A stretch of 64,000 nucleotides of DNA from Corynespora cassiicola (GCA_022059125.1 JAEUWY010000023.1:1054001-1118000); one strand, 5' to 3'. Numbered from the stretch's first letter, positions 11,931-23,836 are shown. Numbers and translations: made by a program. The notes: generated by a model from the letters alone, not told the origin.

Positions 11931-13036
11931 ATGAATTACCTTCTGCTGATTGCCCTGCTAACAAGCCCTCTGACTCGGGCGCAATCTTACGAAGTCGCGA
12001 CTGAGTCGGGGACTTCTACAACGTATGAGCTTGCAGCTCGAGCCGGTCAGCCTGACCACCAAACTCGCGCACATATGCTGTCAGCTGGAGAATGCTGGCA
12101 GTTCAGAGACAAAATGGATGATTTGTCTACTTGCGAACCTCATTGCGGGTACAAAATGGGCGAAGGTCCCATGGGCTGTAGTGCCGTATTAGGCATCAAG
12201 TATTACCGATTTACCAACGATGCTGGCGAGTACTACAATCCAGGAAGATGCCTGTGTCGCCATGATGGCTTGGACTTTGTGGAAGCGATCCTGGGAGTGA
12301 TCCTAGAGGGCTTGGCAGAGTTTGGAAAATTCATGTGCGAGTGGATTCTTCCTGCGATTTCCTTGACCATAGATGTTGGTCTCAACTTCGTTCCGGGAGG
12401 TGCTGCTTCGAATATCGCGCTCAAGTCGAGTATTCGCGTTGCCAAATATTTGGATCGCAATGGCTACGGCGCGGACGCCTTTGGGTCATGGTATGTTTGA
12501 TGTCGATGGGGCCTTTTGCTTCGTTGTCTTACCAATAGATAGGTACAGCGATCAGTGTGGCGATATTGATCCCAAGATTCCGACTCATATTCCAGGTATA
12601 CTTCTAAGCTACGACGCCGTCATTGAATCGCCCACTCTAATTCTTGACTACAGGCCTTACCGATGTTTGGCAAGAGTGGGCCGACGTTCCTGATGATGTC
12701 ATACCGGGTGGTGTTTGTGTCAAGGGCAACAAGAAATGCAAGAAAAACAATAAGAAGGACGATGAAGATAGGAAAAAGAAGGAGGAAGAAGAGAAGAGGA
12801 AGAAAGAGGAAGAAAGAGGAAGAAGAGAAGAGGAAGAAAGAGGAAGAAGAGAAGAAGAAAGAAGAGGAAGAAAAGAAGAAGAAAGAAGAGGAAGAAAAGA
12901 AGAAGAAAGAAGAGGAAGAAAAGAAGAAGAAAGAAGAGGAAGAAAAGAAGAAGAAAGAAGAGGAAGAGAAGAGGAAGAAAGAGGAACAGAGGAAAAAGAA
13001 GGAGGAGGAACAGGAGGAAAGGAAGAAGACGACTAG
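11931..13036 (+). CDS. Secreted Cys-containing protein with charged purine-repeat tail (frame of tail uncertain)
   Basis: Exons 11931-12490, 12543-12595 and 12654-13036 give 331 aa. A signal peptide (about residues 1-19, ending TRA) precedes a domain of about 200 aa with CGYKMGEGP and RCLCRHDG motifs. A long hydrophobic stretch follows, then a spliced piece ending VCVKGNKKCKK. The C-terminus enters a 24-bp tandem purine repeat. In this frame the repeat reads EEERRGRK and stops at 13036. In another frame it reads KKKEEEEK and continues without a stop to 13274 into a Thr/Ser-rich tail typical of secreted fungal proteins. A one-base slip in the repeat may therefore have truncated the protein, or the assembly may have an error there. 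I know no function for the N-terminal domain. Confidence 0.65.
12851..12970 (+). repeat. 24-bp tandem purine repeat, four perfect copies plus one variant
   Basis: The unit gaagaagaaagaagaggaag plus aaaa repeats exactly at 12851, 12875, 12899 and 12923. A fifth copy at 12947-12970 has a substitution. Because 24 is a multiple of three, each frame gives an 8-residue repeat: EEERRGRK, KKKEEEEK, or Ser/Phe-rich on the opposite strand. Flanking sequence from about 12770 to 13030 is a looser purine tract. Confidence 0.95.
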
Positions 13037-13274
13037 CAAGATGCCGCAGACTAGCGCACAGACGAAGTCTTCCACGGTACCAATATCCACGCCAGTGTCG
13101 ACATTTACAGTCATTGGTCCGACGACGTTCTCGACCATGACCGCTTCGAGAAATGGCACGACCTCCCGTGAGCCACCCGGAACCAAGACGGCAGATTGGA
13201 CGTTGGTGGCGACTGGCTCATTCTCGGCGCCTTTCAACTCAACGACGACCGCCTACAATTTCAAGTGGCATTAG
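13037..13274 (+). other. Out-of-frame Thr/Ser-rich C-terminal tail of the repeat protein
   Basis: A continuous frame running through the repeat and ending at 13274 encodes TTSKMPQTSAQ, repeated Thr/Ser/Pro and ANFST-like glycosylation sites, ending YNFKWH. It has the composition of an O-glycosylated stalk and no start of its own. I read it as the original C-terminus of the preceding gene, separated by a frame slip. Confidence 0.5.
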
Positions 13275-13952
13275 TTCCACGGGGACGCCAGGGAGGAGGG
13301 TTGAGGACGATCCCCTGAGATGAACTGCAGTTCAGGGCGGGGTCAGTGCGCGTGGTGAAGGCCGGGTAGGTTTTCAGATGCAGTAGGCAGCGGTCCGTGC
13401 GGGTCTGGGTTTACAAGACCAGGTCTGTGCGTGCCGGACTCCCGTACGCGTACGCCTTTTGGTGTACGCTATAGGTAGGATGTTTATGGTTGGAGTGAGT
13501 AGATCTGAGAACGGCCAGTTCTCATCATGAGTCGATGTTGGTACGCAGGGCGATATATCACAATGTGGATGCTCCCGACGGCGGCATGCCTGCGGGGCGT
13601 CCGACGAGTATCTCTGGCTTGCTGGACCAATTCAAACGAGTAATGCTCGTTCTTCGCCCCCTAGACTCTTGAATAACGCCTAGCCGATGGTCGGTCATTT
13701 CCCGGATAGCAGACATACCGCGATGGCAAGCTCCTTTCTCGTCCGAACACGCAAGCCGCCGTGCGATTGCTGTAATCTGCAAGGCACTGAGGCATTTTCT
13801 GCTCTGGTTCCCCACGTGATCTTTGCACAGCCCCCTTCTCCATTTCAATGCTAAACGCTGCCAAGTCTTAACACCACGCTTCAAAATTCGCGCAGGAGTG
13901 GATATCTTGCCTCGAGAAAAGCAAACTTTCGAAACGGACATCCTACCATCAA
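13275..13952. other. Intergenic, nothing recognised
   Basis: About 680 bp between the repeat protein and the phosphoribosyltransferase; no gene seen. A GT-rich stretch lies near 13330-13460. Confidence 0.4.
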
Positions 13953-14780
13953 ATGTCTGTCTTTTCTCTCCATTCGATTCGATCAGAAGAGCCATCGACA
14001 TTGCCGTTTGCGCCAAAGGACTACGCTCGGTTCAAGTTCGGCGACGACGGATCAGCTCACCGCTTCGGAAGCCAGCTCGCACAAGCATTCATCGCCGAGA
14101 AACTGGGCGTCTTTCAAGACTCTTCGAAGGATATCGTGGTTGCGGCAGCCAGCGACTACGTTCCCAGTGCCACTCGCGCACTTCGCCAGCATTTCGTCGC
14201 CTATCTCAACCGCCATCTCATCACCACCGACTGCAAGCCGGCACAGAAGATTGATATATATCGCCAGAAAGAGCGGGGTGTGATCGAATGTGCGGGGACC
14301 CGAGACCAAAAGCAACCCAAATCCACCTTTCACATTGACTGCGAACGGGTGGGCGGTCAAATCCTTATCGTGGTCGATGACCTCCGCAGTACCCAGGCCC
14401 AGGAGGAGGAGCTCAATCGCACATTCAAGGGACCGCATCTTCCCGCCAAGGTGTTTTTCGTATACCTCGCTGAAATCGCGGATCCAAAGGTCGCCTCTGC
14501 TGTCACGAAATCCCTGGCTTTTCCTTCAGTCCACGTCAAGGATGTCGAGGCCATCGCGCAGAGCCGGAGCTTCGTTATGAGCAGCACGTGCGTCGAGTTT
14601 GTCCTTCTGCTCGGGCACGTGGAGTTTTGCCAGTTCATAAGACGGCAGGACGACGGCTTCGTCCAGTTGCTGCTGGATTACGCAATTGGTGGCTATTACC
14701 ATGCCGATCCGCGCTGCCTCGAAAATTTCAAGTTTCTGCTGTGGGAAGCGAAGGCGAGAGAATTCAGTGGAAGCGTCTAA
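13953..14780 (+). CDS. Phosphoribosyltransferase-fold protein (PRTase_2-like)
   Basis: A single-exon gene of 275 aa starting at ATG 13953 (CATCAAATG context). Near the N-terminus it has YARFKFGDDGSAHRFGSQLA (about 24-43). This resembles the start of a PRTase family that in bacteria accompanies tellurite-resistance/stress operons (Pfam PRTase_2). IVVAAASDYVPSATRAL (about 61-77) is a substrate loop. ILIVVDDLRSTQAQEEE (about 137-153) matches the PRPP-binding signature VVDDxRxTGTH, but with Ser-Thr-Gln in place of Thr-Gly-Thr. No signal peptide or membrane segment. Expected role: a reaction using or making PRPP-linked nucleoside compounds in the cytosol; substrate unknown. The neighbours give no hint. 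The altered loop means activity is uncertain. Confidence 0.7.
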   Translation: MSVFSLHSIRSEEPSTLPFAPKDYARFKFGDDGSAHRFGSQLAQAFIAEKLGVFQDSSKDIVVAAASDYVPSATRALRQHFVAYLNRHLITTDCKPAQKIDIYRQKERGVIECAGTRDQKQPKSTFHIDCERVGGQILIVVDDLRSTQAQEEELNRTFKGPHLPAKVFFVYLAEIADPKVASAVTKSLAFPSVHVKDVEAIAQSRSFVMSSTCVEFVLLLGHVEFCQFIRRQDDGFVQLLLDYAIGGYYHADPRCLENFKFLLWEAKAREFSGSV

Positions 14781-15107
14781 TGTCTGCATAGCCGAGGCCA
14801 AACCCGTCGGTCATTTGCATCTTTATTTTCTTAGCACTTGGTACCCTGGCGGGCTTTTGCTTCAATGTTCTGGTTCCCAATTTTCATCCGCGATACTAGC
14901 AAGCGTCATGGAATAAACCTATTCATCTCCTGTGGAGATGGCAATCTCCAGCAATCTCAAAACGTTGCCAAACATGGTCGTTGATCACTATGACATGCAC
15001 GCTTACCATAGTTGGACGAACCAGTGATGAACGGGTGATGAAACATGGGCACGAGCTAGCGTGTTAGCGAGGTGATTGCAGAACGCTAGGCATACACGAG
15101 GGCTAGC
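14781..15107. other. Intergenic, nothing recognised
   Basis: A 327-bp gap with a CCTGTGGAGATGGCAATCTCC partial inverted repeat near 14929-14950, too weak to name as a site. Confidence 0.3.
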
Positions 15108-15510
15108 TTACCAGAATTTGCCCTGATACTCACCGCTCAGGAGAAAACCACAGCTCGGGATCCGGCAGAAGAAAGTTCTGCAGACCAGATCATGCGCAAG
15201 ACCGTGGATGATCTGGGCTATCACCGGCGTGAGCATGATTGCGACGATCACCCCACCCAACCGATATATTGCCTCTTGGATCACCCTCCACTTGCATCGC
15301 GGGCGTGATCCAACGTCGGTTGGAGCGGTATCGAGATTCGTAAGGAAAGTCTAGACCTGGGGTCGCAGCATGTAAGCTGCCGGTTGAGCTAGCGAATACG
15401 GGAGGTACATAAGTACTTTCGAAAGCGGACAGCCCTGATAAAAGGGACAAGAGCCCCGCAATGGGTACCAAGAAAAAGGCCGCACGTGACGACGAATAGG
15501 GCGAAAACAT
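15108..15510 (-). CDS. Candidate small secreted or membrane protein
   Basis: Exons 15409-15510 and 15108-15350 with a 58-bp intron (15351-15408, GTACCT..TCTAG) give 114 aa. Residues 10-29 form a hydrophobic signal-like stretch (AAFFLVPIAGLLSLLSGLSA). The second exon holds another hydrophobic helix, RLGGVIVAIMLTPVIAQII, and four cysteines. No family is recognised. The splice sites are weak and without the intron the frame ends earlier at 15190, so this is a tentative model based on composition alone. Confidence 0.3.
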
Positions 15511-16611
15511 CTGATACCTAGGTAATTATTGACTCGTAAACCGCGAGATATCTTAATTAGTAGTCTTGCAGTGCACATTGTCTCGCCATGTCGGCGGCGT
15601 TGGCCACAGTCAGCGCACTGCTCCGCTGTCTTCTTCTGCGAGTTTGCACTTTCATAGAGTCAGAAGCAGTCAATTAAACAAGGCAGCGGACTCTTTGAGA
15701 AATTCAACCTGGATTGAGCATGCATGATACGGCCTTTTTCCGAGTTTCCCGCAAAGAAATTCGTATTTCTTTTGGTCGGCCAAGACGCCCGCTCAGCCTT
15801 CCGGAACGCGCCATTTCCGAAAGGCAGTGTAACTATTTCCAAAGACCGCCAAGAGATTTTAAGAAACTGTTTGGATAAAAAAACAGTCGATATCTCTACC
15901 CGACAATATGACGGAAATGCTGGCCGGATTGTAGTGACGTCAATTGAACCCGAGTATGATTGGCTGGCGGAGTTGTCCATGCTCCCATCCTTTACTAGAA
16001 AGAGACTGACAGGTCTAGATCTTGGGTCCACTGATTTTAGATCGGGGAATAATCATAATCTACTGCAGGAACCAATGGTTCGCTCCGCGTACGTAGTCAT
16101 GGGATCCACCTCGAACCTGTCTGTCGAGACTATCCCGCGGGATGTCCTACGGGTCCGGTAGTCACTCATACATCTGCCATAAATTTCATATTTTGCATGA
16201 TTCTTATTGGCAAACTTCGATAATACTTCCGTCAATCAGATTTATGTTGAACTATTTGACAATGAATTCTTGATACACGAGTACACGAGTACACAGTCAT
16301 TCTGCTTGATCCTGTTTATCAAATGCCTCGAAACTTACGCAAAATTTCGCTAGTTAAGACGTAATGTATATACATAGAAAATTAACAGATATCTGCAGAC
16401 ATATACAGATGATCACCTTATTCTCTCAAACCCTAGACCGCTTTGACGGTCTGGGCCGTACGCTGGGCTTAGGTCGTCTTGTAGGTCGTCCCTTCGACGA
16501 GCTACTGCTTGTTAATATACCCGTTATCTCAGAAGAAAGAGCTGTGACCTCAGTGACTGGAGTCGTAGCTGCCGTAGTAGGAGTATTAGCTTCGACAACA
16601 GAAACCGTGGC
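15511..16611. other. Intergenic with one orphan reading frame
   Basis: An ATG frame at 15724-16161 (plus strand, 145 aa) has no hydrophobic segment and no recognised domain, and the opposite strand is also open over part of it, so I do not call it a gene. A short direct repeat of CACGAGTA lies near 16276-16292. Confidence 0.35.
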
Positions 16612-18994
16612 CTAACCGACAGATGTCAAGACTCCACCAGAAGTTCCGTTTCCGTTGACAGGACCTGAGTCTCCGTCAAGTGCAATAATCTTCTGTACCG
16701 CATGTTCTGCTGCAATCATGACAATCGCCTGGGTATTACCAGTAGGCAGATCGGCATGCATCCCAGCATCAACCACAAACAAGTTGTCGGTGCCATATAC
16801 TTTGCAGTTAGTGTCCACGACACTGGTGCCACCCTGTGTGCCATCATCAGTACCCATAATGGTCGTGCCAGTCATGTGAGAACCAGCTCTTGGCGTGCTA
16901 CCAGCCACGATAGAAGCACCAGTGGCATTTGCAGGGCCGATGTACCGGATCGTGCTATTTTCCCGACGACTGATTGCGAGGAATTGATCGATGGCCAAGG
17001 CCATTGCTTCTTTATCGGTGTCAGTCCTTAAGTATGGAGACTCTGTGAAGACAGTGTTCCCTTCCGGCGTGATTTCCAACAAGCCTGAAGAAGTAGAGTT
17101 GTGTGTCGTGAATACGTAGACGCTGAGCGTGTCGTTGGCCGTTGAGAAGCAGTGAGTCTGAATAACGACGTTGTGGCCATCGCCTGTCGTGACTGTCGTG
17201 AATGTATTCAGTCGCATGAAGGAATGTGTAAGCGGTCCGGATGCTTGGTTATAAAGGTCAATAGTTTCTTGTGTGGGATTGACAAAGTCATCCTCTGCGA
17301 GGATGTTCATTCCACTGGTGACATTGAAATCCAACTGATAGAAAGCATGATCGCGAACGAATCCAATGGGAAGATTGATCCAATCGCTCTCTGGCGGAAG
17401 GGTAACTTGCGTAGTACCAGACTTGACGATGTTGATTTGATCAGTCGGGCCGATTCCAGAGTTGAATAAGATGCGTGGGGAGGACATAGCGCCAGCGGCG
17501 AGGATGACCTTTCCACCTTGGTTCACATTGATTATCAAGCGTTGGCCTTCTTGGTCTTCAACTTCGACGCCAGTGATTTTGGAGTTCTGTCGTACAGCCC
17601 GAATCACTTTCGTATGAAGCTGAAGCTTGAAGTTGGGCTTGCCCATAGCTAACGGTAGGTATGTGCTGACCGGACCAGCACGTTGACCGTTCGCAATCTG
17701 ATTCATGTTAGCCATGCAGGTAGCTGAATATTGTGGAGATGATATCTCATACGTTGAGGCCAGGGTAGGAGTAGATCTGGAATTTCGCATCAGGTTCATC
17801 ATTAGTATCAGCCTGTTCCCAACCCGCTGCAGACAACTCTTTGGACAACACATCCCAAACCGCATTATCGTAATATTTTCCGTCGATTGAAGGGCTTGTT
17901 GTACCAGGATTTCTTTCGTAGAAACGCTCGGCAGAGGATTGGACATCCGCCCACTTCCAACCCTGCGGCCAACGTTCGTCAAAGTCGAAGCTAGGCGGCC
18001 TGATAAAGGCCATTCCATTAACGGTTGTTCCTCCACCTAGGATGCATCCAGCTATTTGCGCAGTATCACTGCAATAGCCGTTCATTCCAGGGAAAAATGG
18101 AAGCCAATTGAACACTCCTGGTACTTCATATGCCGTCAATGTGTCATTCCAGGATACAAGAACCTCGCCTCCAGTAGCATAGAAAGAAGGACCTCCGCGC
18201 TCCAAGAGTAGTACAGTCTTGCCCGTTTCTACGAGCCTTTGCGCTGTGATAATTCCAGAGGCACCACCGCCAACAACAATATAATCGTATGTGGAGTTCG
18301 AGATAGGAACCGTTCCGTTTCCGGGGCTGGGAATGGGCACAGTGTCATTGCCAGGGTTTGGTGAGGGTATGGTTCCGTTGCCAGCCAATGCTGCCCAGGT
18401 TGCGAATTCTGGAGACTTCGCACCGGCTAGATTAACACCAAAAAGTCCGAATCCAGCTGCATGGAAGTTCAAGGCACTAGACGGGCTGGAAGGAGTTGTA
18501 GGTGCATTCGTTGACATAGCCCAACCGATGGTGGTAGTGTCCGCTGAAGGGTCAAATGCTGAGCCATCCGAGACGATGCATCCTTCGCACAAAAAGGTGT
18601 AAGTGAAACTGGTGGAGTTGACAGATACGCCTGTTGAGATTGGTCTGATGGCTGCATCTCCGGAGAAAACACCAGGGTTGCTGTAACCACTAGTTATCCG
18701 CAGCGAAGAAACAACATCATCTCCATTTGGCCATGCTACTACAAGCACACTATTGAGCATCCCTCCGCGGAGAGAAGCAGACGCCCATCCGACGGGTGTG
18801 TTTGCTGTAATTTGGCCAATAAAATCGGTTCCTGATTGCTCTGGAAGAGCGATGCCAAAGCTGAAGTCATCCTGAACTATGTGTTGGAAATCAATACCCG
18901 TGAGTGGGTCTGTATAATGAGAGGTGGTCTGCGCGTGCGTGCCGTAAAGGCTCGCAGCAAAAAGAAGGAACGAATAAAATTGGCGTCGAGCCAT
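16612..18994 (-). CDS. Cellobiose dehydrogenase (secreted flavocytochrome, GMC oxidoreductase)
   Basis: Exons 17753-18994 and 16612-17697 give 775 aa, the usual size of the enzyme. The 55-bp intron joins YSYPGLN to IANGQRAGPVSTYL. A signal peptide (1-21) leads to a b-type cytochrome domain with the expected heme ligands Met79 (RGGMLNSVLVVAW) and His178 (NFHAAGFG). A linker of repeated GN(G/D)T(V/I)P units (about 206-234) follows. The GMC flavin domain starts with YDYIVVGGGASG (about 236-247). Catalytic His688 (AGSHMTGT) and Asn735 (LPTGNTQ) are in place. It oxidises cellobiose and related sugars outside the cell and passes electrons to lytic polysaccharide monooxygenases. There is no C-terminal CBM1; the protein ends in a Gly/Asn-rich tail. 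Confidence 0.93.
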
Positions 18995-20900
18995 AACAGT
19001 ATAAGTTTAGAAGATAATTCACACTGAGGGAATAAGGAAACGAATGTAGTTCTTTAGGCAATCATTGCTCTGGGGCTTTAAATTGGCTACAATCCAGCTT
19101 TAAGTAGGTGAGCTACCTCTGGAAAAATCCAAGGCGAAGATGTTGATAGCGCATCCTGCTCATCTGTAGCAATCTTTCCAAGAACTTGGCGACTAGGGAT
19201 TCTATATGATATTGCGGGTGAAGATGGGCTGACTGCATAAACAGGAAAAACGGAGGATCGGAATTAAGCTTGATGTTGCGGGCATTGAAACAAGCCACGG
19301 AATGCCCTGGGACATTAGCGAATGAAGAATCATCATTTTATAAGCGCGCCGGTTGTTTATCTCTAAATAGTTGTGCGGCCGGTCCAACTCCCAAGGCTGG
19401 AGAAATTCGCGTCGTATTTAAGTTGTATCTGAGTCGTAACACGCATTCGCATTCGCATTCGCCATTGTAAAACACCACGCGTTATTAGTAAGGTCCCCAG
19501 ACAATGTATTCCACAGCATATCAACCATGCTTATCTGCTCGGAATCTCAAGCGCCATCCTAGATAAATCCTCTCGAATCGTGTTGCGCAGAATTTGTTTG
19601 CGATACTGGTGCCTTGGCAACGGCTTCATAGCCTTATATAGAAATGGCACGCGTTGATGGCTCCATATCTTCTTCCATATTATACCAAGCACGAAGGATT
19701 CGTTTAGAATATCTCCGTGGCAGATCACATGTCTCATATTGATCGAATTATCTGCACTCTCGAGTTCTGCCCTATTCACTGACCCCAGCACAGAAGACCT
19801 GAGTGGTCACGCGCTGAAAATATGGCATCTGGATTTATCTAGCCTGACTGGCATTTTTGGGGGTGCGTGCCAGGAATTTTTATCTAGTGAAGATTTTCAT
19901 AAGGCAATCCAGACTTGGAAGATAGGTTCTTGGCAGATTACCTGCCTATTCAGGCCAGCTCCACGCAAATTGGCATGATCAGGGGCTCTGTAAAAACGCA
20001 ACATTATTTTCACTTTCAAATTGAGCTAGTAATTCGATTAAGAGAAATATTCGGACAGGTCTAAAGGACACTAAGGTAAAAGAGCCACACTTTTGTTGAG
20101 AATTATGTCCACTAAGACAATGAACAGTTTGCAATTAAACGCTGGTAACAGCATAGAAGTCTCCCAGGAGATCTCTTTTTACAACATTCATAATGATCTC
20201 TACATACATTCAGGATAAAAATAATGCTCTAATGGCAAGAACTCTGGTGGCAAAGGAACCTATCTACCTAGGTACTCAGGTAGGGCACGTTTCAGTGGAT
20301 CACGTGGCGGAAGGCTTGGCATAACCCACGTGAGAATGTGTCTCAGAGCATCTGCATTGACTGTATTTGTATCCAACAATACTTCTATTTATTGTTTATG
20401 AAGTTTTTGCGGAATAATAGACACGATCGTATTTCCTAGTAAGTCCAGAAGTGTGCGAGACGTTTATACACAAAAGACAATGTAAAAATAATGTGTGCCG
20501 TGTAAAATGGAGTTTGGGATAAGCAGCTAAAATAACCCACAACAGTTCAATTAAGGGCTATTGAAATAGTTATTTAAGAGTTTTTTTCAGTTGTATATGT
20601 GATTTCACTGCCATGCATGCCCCCTTACACAGCATTCGTTGGCAGTTGCGCTATCGCAATCGAGCTTATCATATACCAATCAACCGTCGGCGGATATATA
20701 CCCATGTTGCGGCATATTATTGAGGCATTGAGTCCCCTGTTGGATCTTTTGTGATCATGGCTGCGCTAAACGCCTTTCGAAAACCTGACCTCCTTGATGC
20801 ATGCCAAAGGCATCGCTTGATTCAATCATTCTCTTCATCGAGGAGATGGAATTTTCAATAGTATGCATTGCAACAAAGTATGTTCCCGCGGTTTGGCTAA
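18995..20900. other. 1.9-kb intergenic region, AT-rich in part
   Basis: Contains the promoter of the cellobiose dehydrogenase and the 3' flank of the P450. Only short unrelated frames are present. CCTACCTAGGTACTCAGGTA near 20267 is a small palindromic cluster. Nothing else recognised. Confidence 0.45.
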
Positions 20901-22594
20901 TTAATTGAGTGCCTCTAACTCCTTGGCATCGCTGTATTCCCAAGGGTAGATTTTTTCGGCCGATCTAACCAAGTCCTCATGTTCCTTCGATCTAGGCTCA
21001 ATGCTCGCCTTGTATGGCAAAGGATGGCTGATAGCGCCAGCCTCAAACTTGACCTGCGGTTCTATCACCTCACCATTTGCGTCAAGAGGCTTCTTGATGT
21101 TGAAAACTGCCAATGTTTGGGCCATGGTAATGAACAGCGCATTGTCAGCGACATGTCTTCCCGGGCATATGCGGCGACCGAATCCAAAAACAAAATTCCG
21201 TGGGTCGGTCTCAGCTTTGTGTTTGGCAGTTTCAAGGTGGCGCTCGGGACGAAAAATCATGGGCTCGGGATATACTTTAGGGTCGTGCGTAAAATGCCTC
21301 CAACCTCTGTTAGCCCGCAAAAACCTCCGGTATCAGTGTGGAACATACCAGATGTTTGGGAGCAGGACTGAATTTTTGGGGATTCTGTAACCACGGCAAG
21401 TATCCTCCTCAACGCTTGCATGAGGCAAGCACATGGGTAATACAGGATGCCAGCGGTGCGTCTCCTTCATCACTGCTTCGATATAGGGGAGCCTCTGACG
21501 ATCTGATGTGACGGGTAACCGGCCAATTCCAATGACACGATCAATTTCTTCTTGAGCTTTTTTCTGAACTTCAGGAAAGACCATCATTGCTAAGAAAAAG
21601 GTCATGATGGACGACACAGTGGTATCAGCGCCGCCCAGATATAATGAGAGGGCCGCCCATTTGTGTATAAATTCCATTTGCGCATCCGATCCGATGTTTT
21701 CAATAGCCTGAGACAAAAACGAAGTTTTGTGCCTCTTCTCTCTCATCTGATTTTTGACAAAATCATAAGGTTGATCGGTGCACTGCTTGAGTTGAGCTGA
21801 CATGCGGCGGGCGATTTTTTTGAATCCGGCGCCAGGGAACCAATCCGGAAGGTAGCTTAAAAAAGGGAAAACATCTACCATGAATCTTCCAGGAACAGTG
21901 GCTTCTGCAAATTGCACCATGGTTTTTCTGGCCAGATCAACGAACGGATCTTTCTTATGCGCCTCTGTCGTATAACCATATGTAATCTTAAGAATCACGC
22001 TGCCAGCCTCTTTGCGAATGTGATCGAATAAATCTCCGGGTGTCTCTAGAAGATTGAGGACAAAGTGGGCAGCTTCAACTTCCTGAATTCGTTCAAACAC
22101 TGAAGTAGAGACATTTGAACTCGCAATCTTCGTGATGTTTTTCCGGTGTATCTTCCAATAATCATTATATGCGCTCATAGCTGTGGCATACCTCCACCCA
22201 ACCAAATCGCCGCTGAACGTCAAGCTTGGTCGGGAAGAGTGGATGGCAGAACGGTCTCTCATTAGCTCAAAAGCAATCTCTGGGTCGTTAATTATGACAA
22301 AAGTTGTGCCGAGGACGGTGACGGAACTGATCGGACCTGTGTTCATGGATCTTAGGCGGTGAATCCTGCGCAAGGACGGACAGCGAACAAACCATATAGA
22401 TCCTTGTACTTGAGCCAATGATGGCATTCCAGTATACCAGGTGGGGGCATATCATTGACATTGCCGAGAAAAGGAATACCTTTTGGGCCTGGAGGAAGCG
22501 GGATTGTATACCTCTTCGATCGCAGTCGAGCCTTGACGCACCACGCAATAATCCCAAACAGGATGACAATAGGCGCTAGTGATCCCGTCGCCAT
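20901..22594 (-). CDS. Cytochrome P450 monooxygenase
   Basis: Exons 22393-22594, 21349-22336 and 20901-21297 give 528 aa. An N-terminal membrane anchor (about 5-20) is followed by the proline hinge PLPPGPKGIPFLGN. The I-helix reads LGGADTTVSS, the K-helix is KETHRWHP, the PERF region is FRPERH, and the heme loop is FGFGRRICPGRH with the axial Cys. Overall it resembles fungal P450s annotated as O-methylsterigmatocystin oxidoreductase-like (CYP64-like), which hydroxylate polyketides or small aromatics at the ER. The last intron uses an acceptor that leaves NIWHFTHDPKVYPEP, as expected. No synthase lies nearby, so the substrate is open. Confidence 0.92.
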
Positions 22595-23836
22595 GGTGCA
22601 TTGAAAAGAAAAGTGTCAGAACACAATACAAAAAGCAAAATGCAGGAATTGAAGCGACGTATGGGGGGAACGAGAAGACCTTATGTGGCCAGGGAAGGGT
22701 AAAGTCCCCCATATTGCGAGGAAGGGGGAGGGGATCCTTCCGTTCGGCAAACTGATAGCGCGGGGCGTTTTGTTCGTCAACTTACTGATAGCGCGGTGGC
22801 GCGCGGGAGCATTGGCGAGGTTGTAACCGGCAGCTGACGCATCCGAGGATGATTGACAAGGAGCTAGAATTGAACGAGGCGTCAGCCAAAATCCCCAACA
22901 CACTGCAACGGCGATGCCGGCTTACCGTTAGGAATTTTACGTGCTTCAGCGCGGGAGGCGGTTGAGGAGATCTTTCTGATTTGGGACATGCCGACCGACG
23001 AGCTAGGATCGGGCCTCGCTTCCGCTAGGCCGCCTCGTATAGCGACACCACTAGAGCGACGTTCAGCTCCATACTCCTCTCGGAGACTTTCTTTTTACTG
23101 GTCGGACAGCAAAAAGCAAATAATCGTCAAGGGGTCTGCATGATCACATACAAGCCGTTCCTGTCACTAACACTAGCAGCGAATTGCACATTTTGAATTT
23201 TCCGATGCCCCATCCGCTGCTCGCCTTGAATAGACAAAAAGCAATCAACTGAAACAACACAAGTATTCCTACGGGATTCGTTAACGGCCACCCTCAATAT
23301 TATTTAGCATGCTTGCGGCATATTGTGTTGAAAATCTGTTTAGCTTGTCAGATCCAATTAAGGGCTCAGTAACAGGTAGCGGGGGAAAATCAGGATCCTA
23401 ATTAGCTGCAATGGTTAGTAAGGGTGCTCATTAACACAGTATTGGGAGTGGCTATTAACTTCTCTTTGTTTCTACACGGCCTCTATTATGGAATTTGGCC
23501 ACAAGATCTCCAGATCAGGACTGCTGCCTCAAAAATGAGACGTGGTAGAGACAAGGGACGCGTGGGCAATTCTGACTTAGTCATGTATGAGCATAGCCGC
23601 CGGGAACAGTACTTTTTCTACCCGTGCCGTTGGATAAAAATCCAAAAAGTAAAACATCCCCGCAAAAATCATGCAGATCTTTCTGAGAGTCGGGAAGAAC
23701 ATGCGCCAGCCTTTACCAGGGGTTATGCCTATGGCTTTTGGGCCCAGAGCTCGATAGATATTATTCAATCTCTGCTCTTGTGCTGCTTCATTTCAACATC
23801 AATTTCCTCTCAAATTTCATATCTATCTGGGAAACG
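22595..23836. other. Intergenic, nothing recognised
   Basis: 1.24 kb between the divergent P450 and CFEM-receptor genes. No gene; a shared promoter region is likely, but it is long enough for separate ones. Confidence 0.4.

Noticed and set aside
12620..13237. Minus-strand Ser/Phe-rich frame over the purine repeat
   Set aside because: It is a by-product of the repeat having no stop on either strand; no family features.
16364..17031. Plus-strand frames at the 3' end of the cellobiose dehydrogenase
   Set aside because: Antisense to the GMC domain; no domain of their own.
23424..23836. Plus-strand frame before the CFEM receptor
   Set aside because: No ATG-led family signature; the real receptor start with a signal peptide is at 23837.
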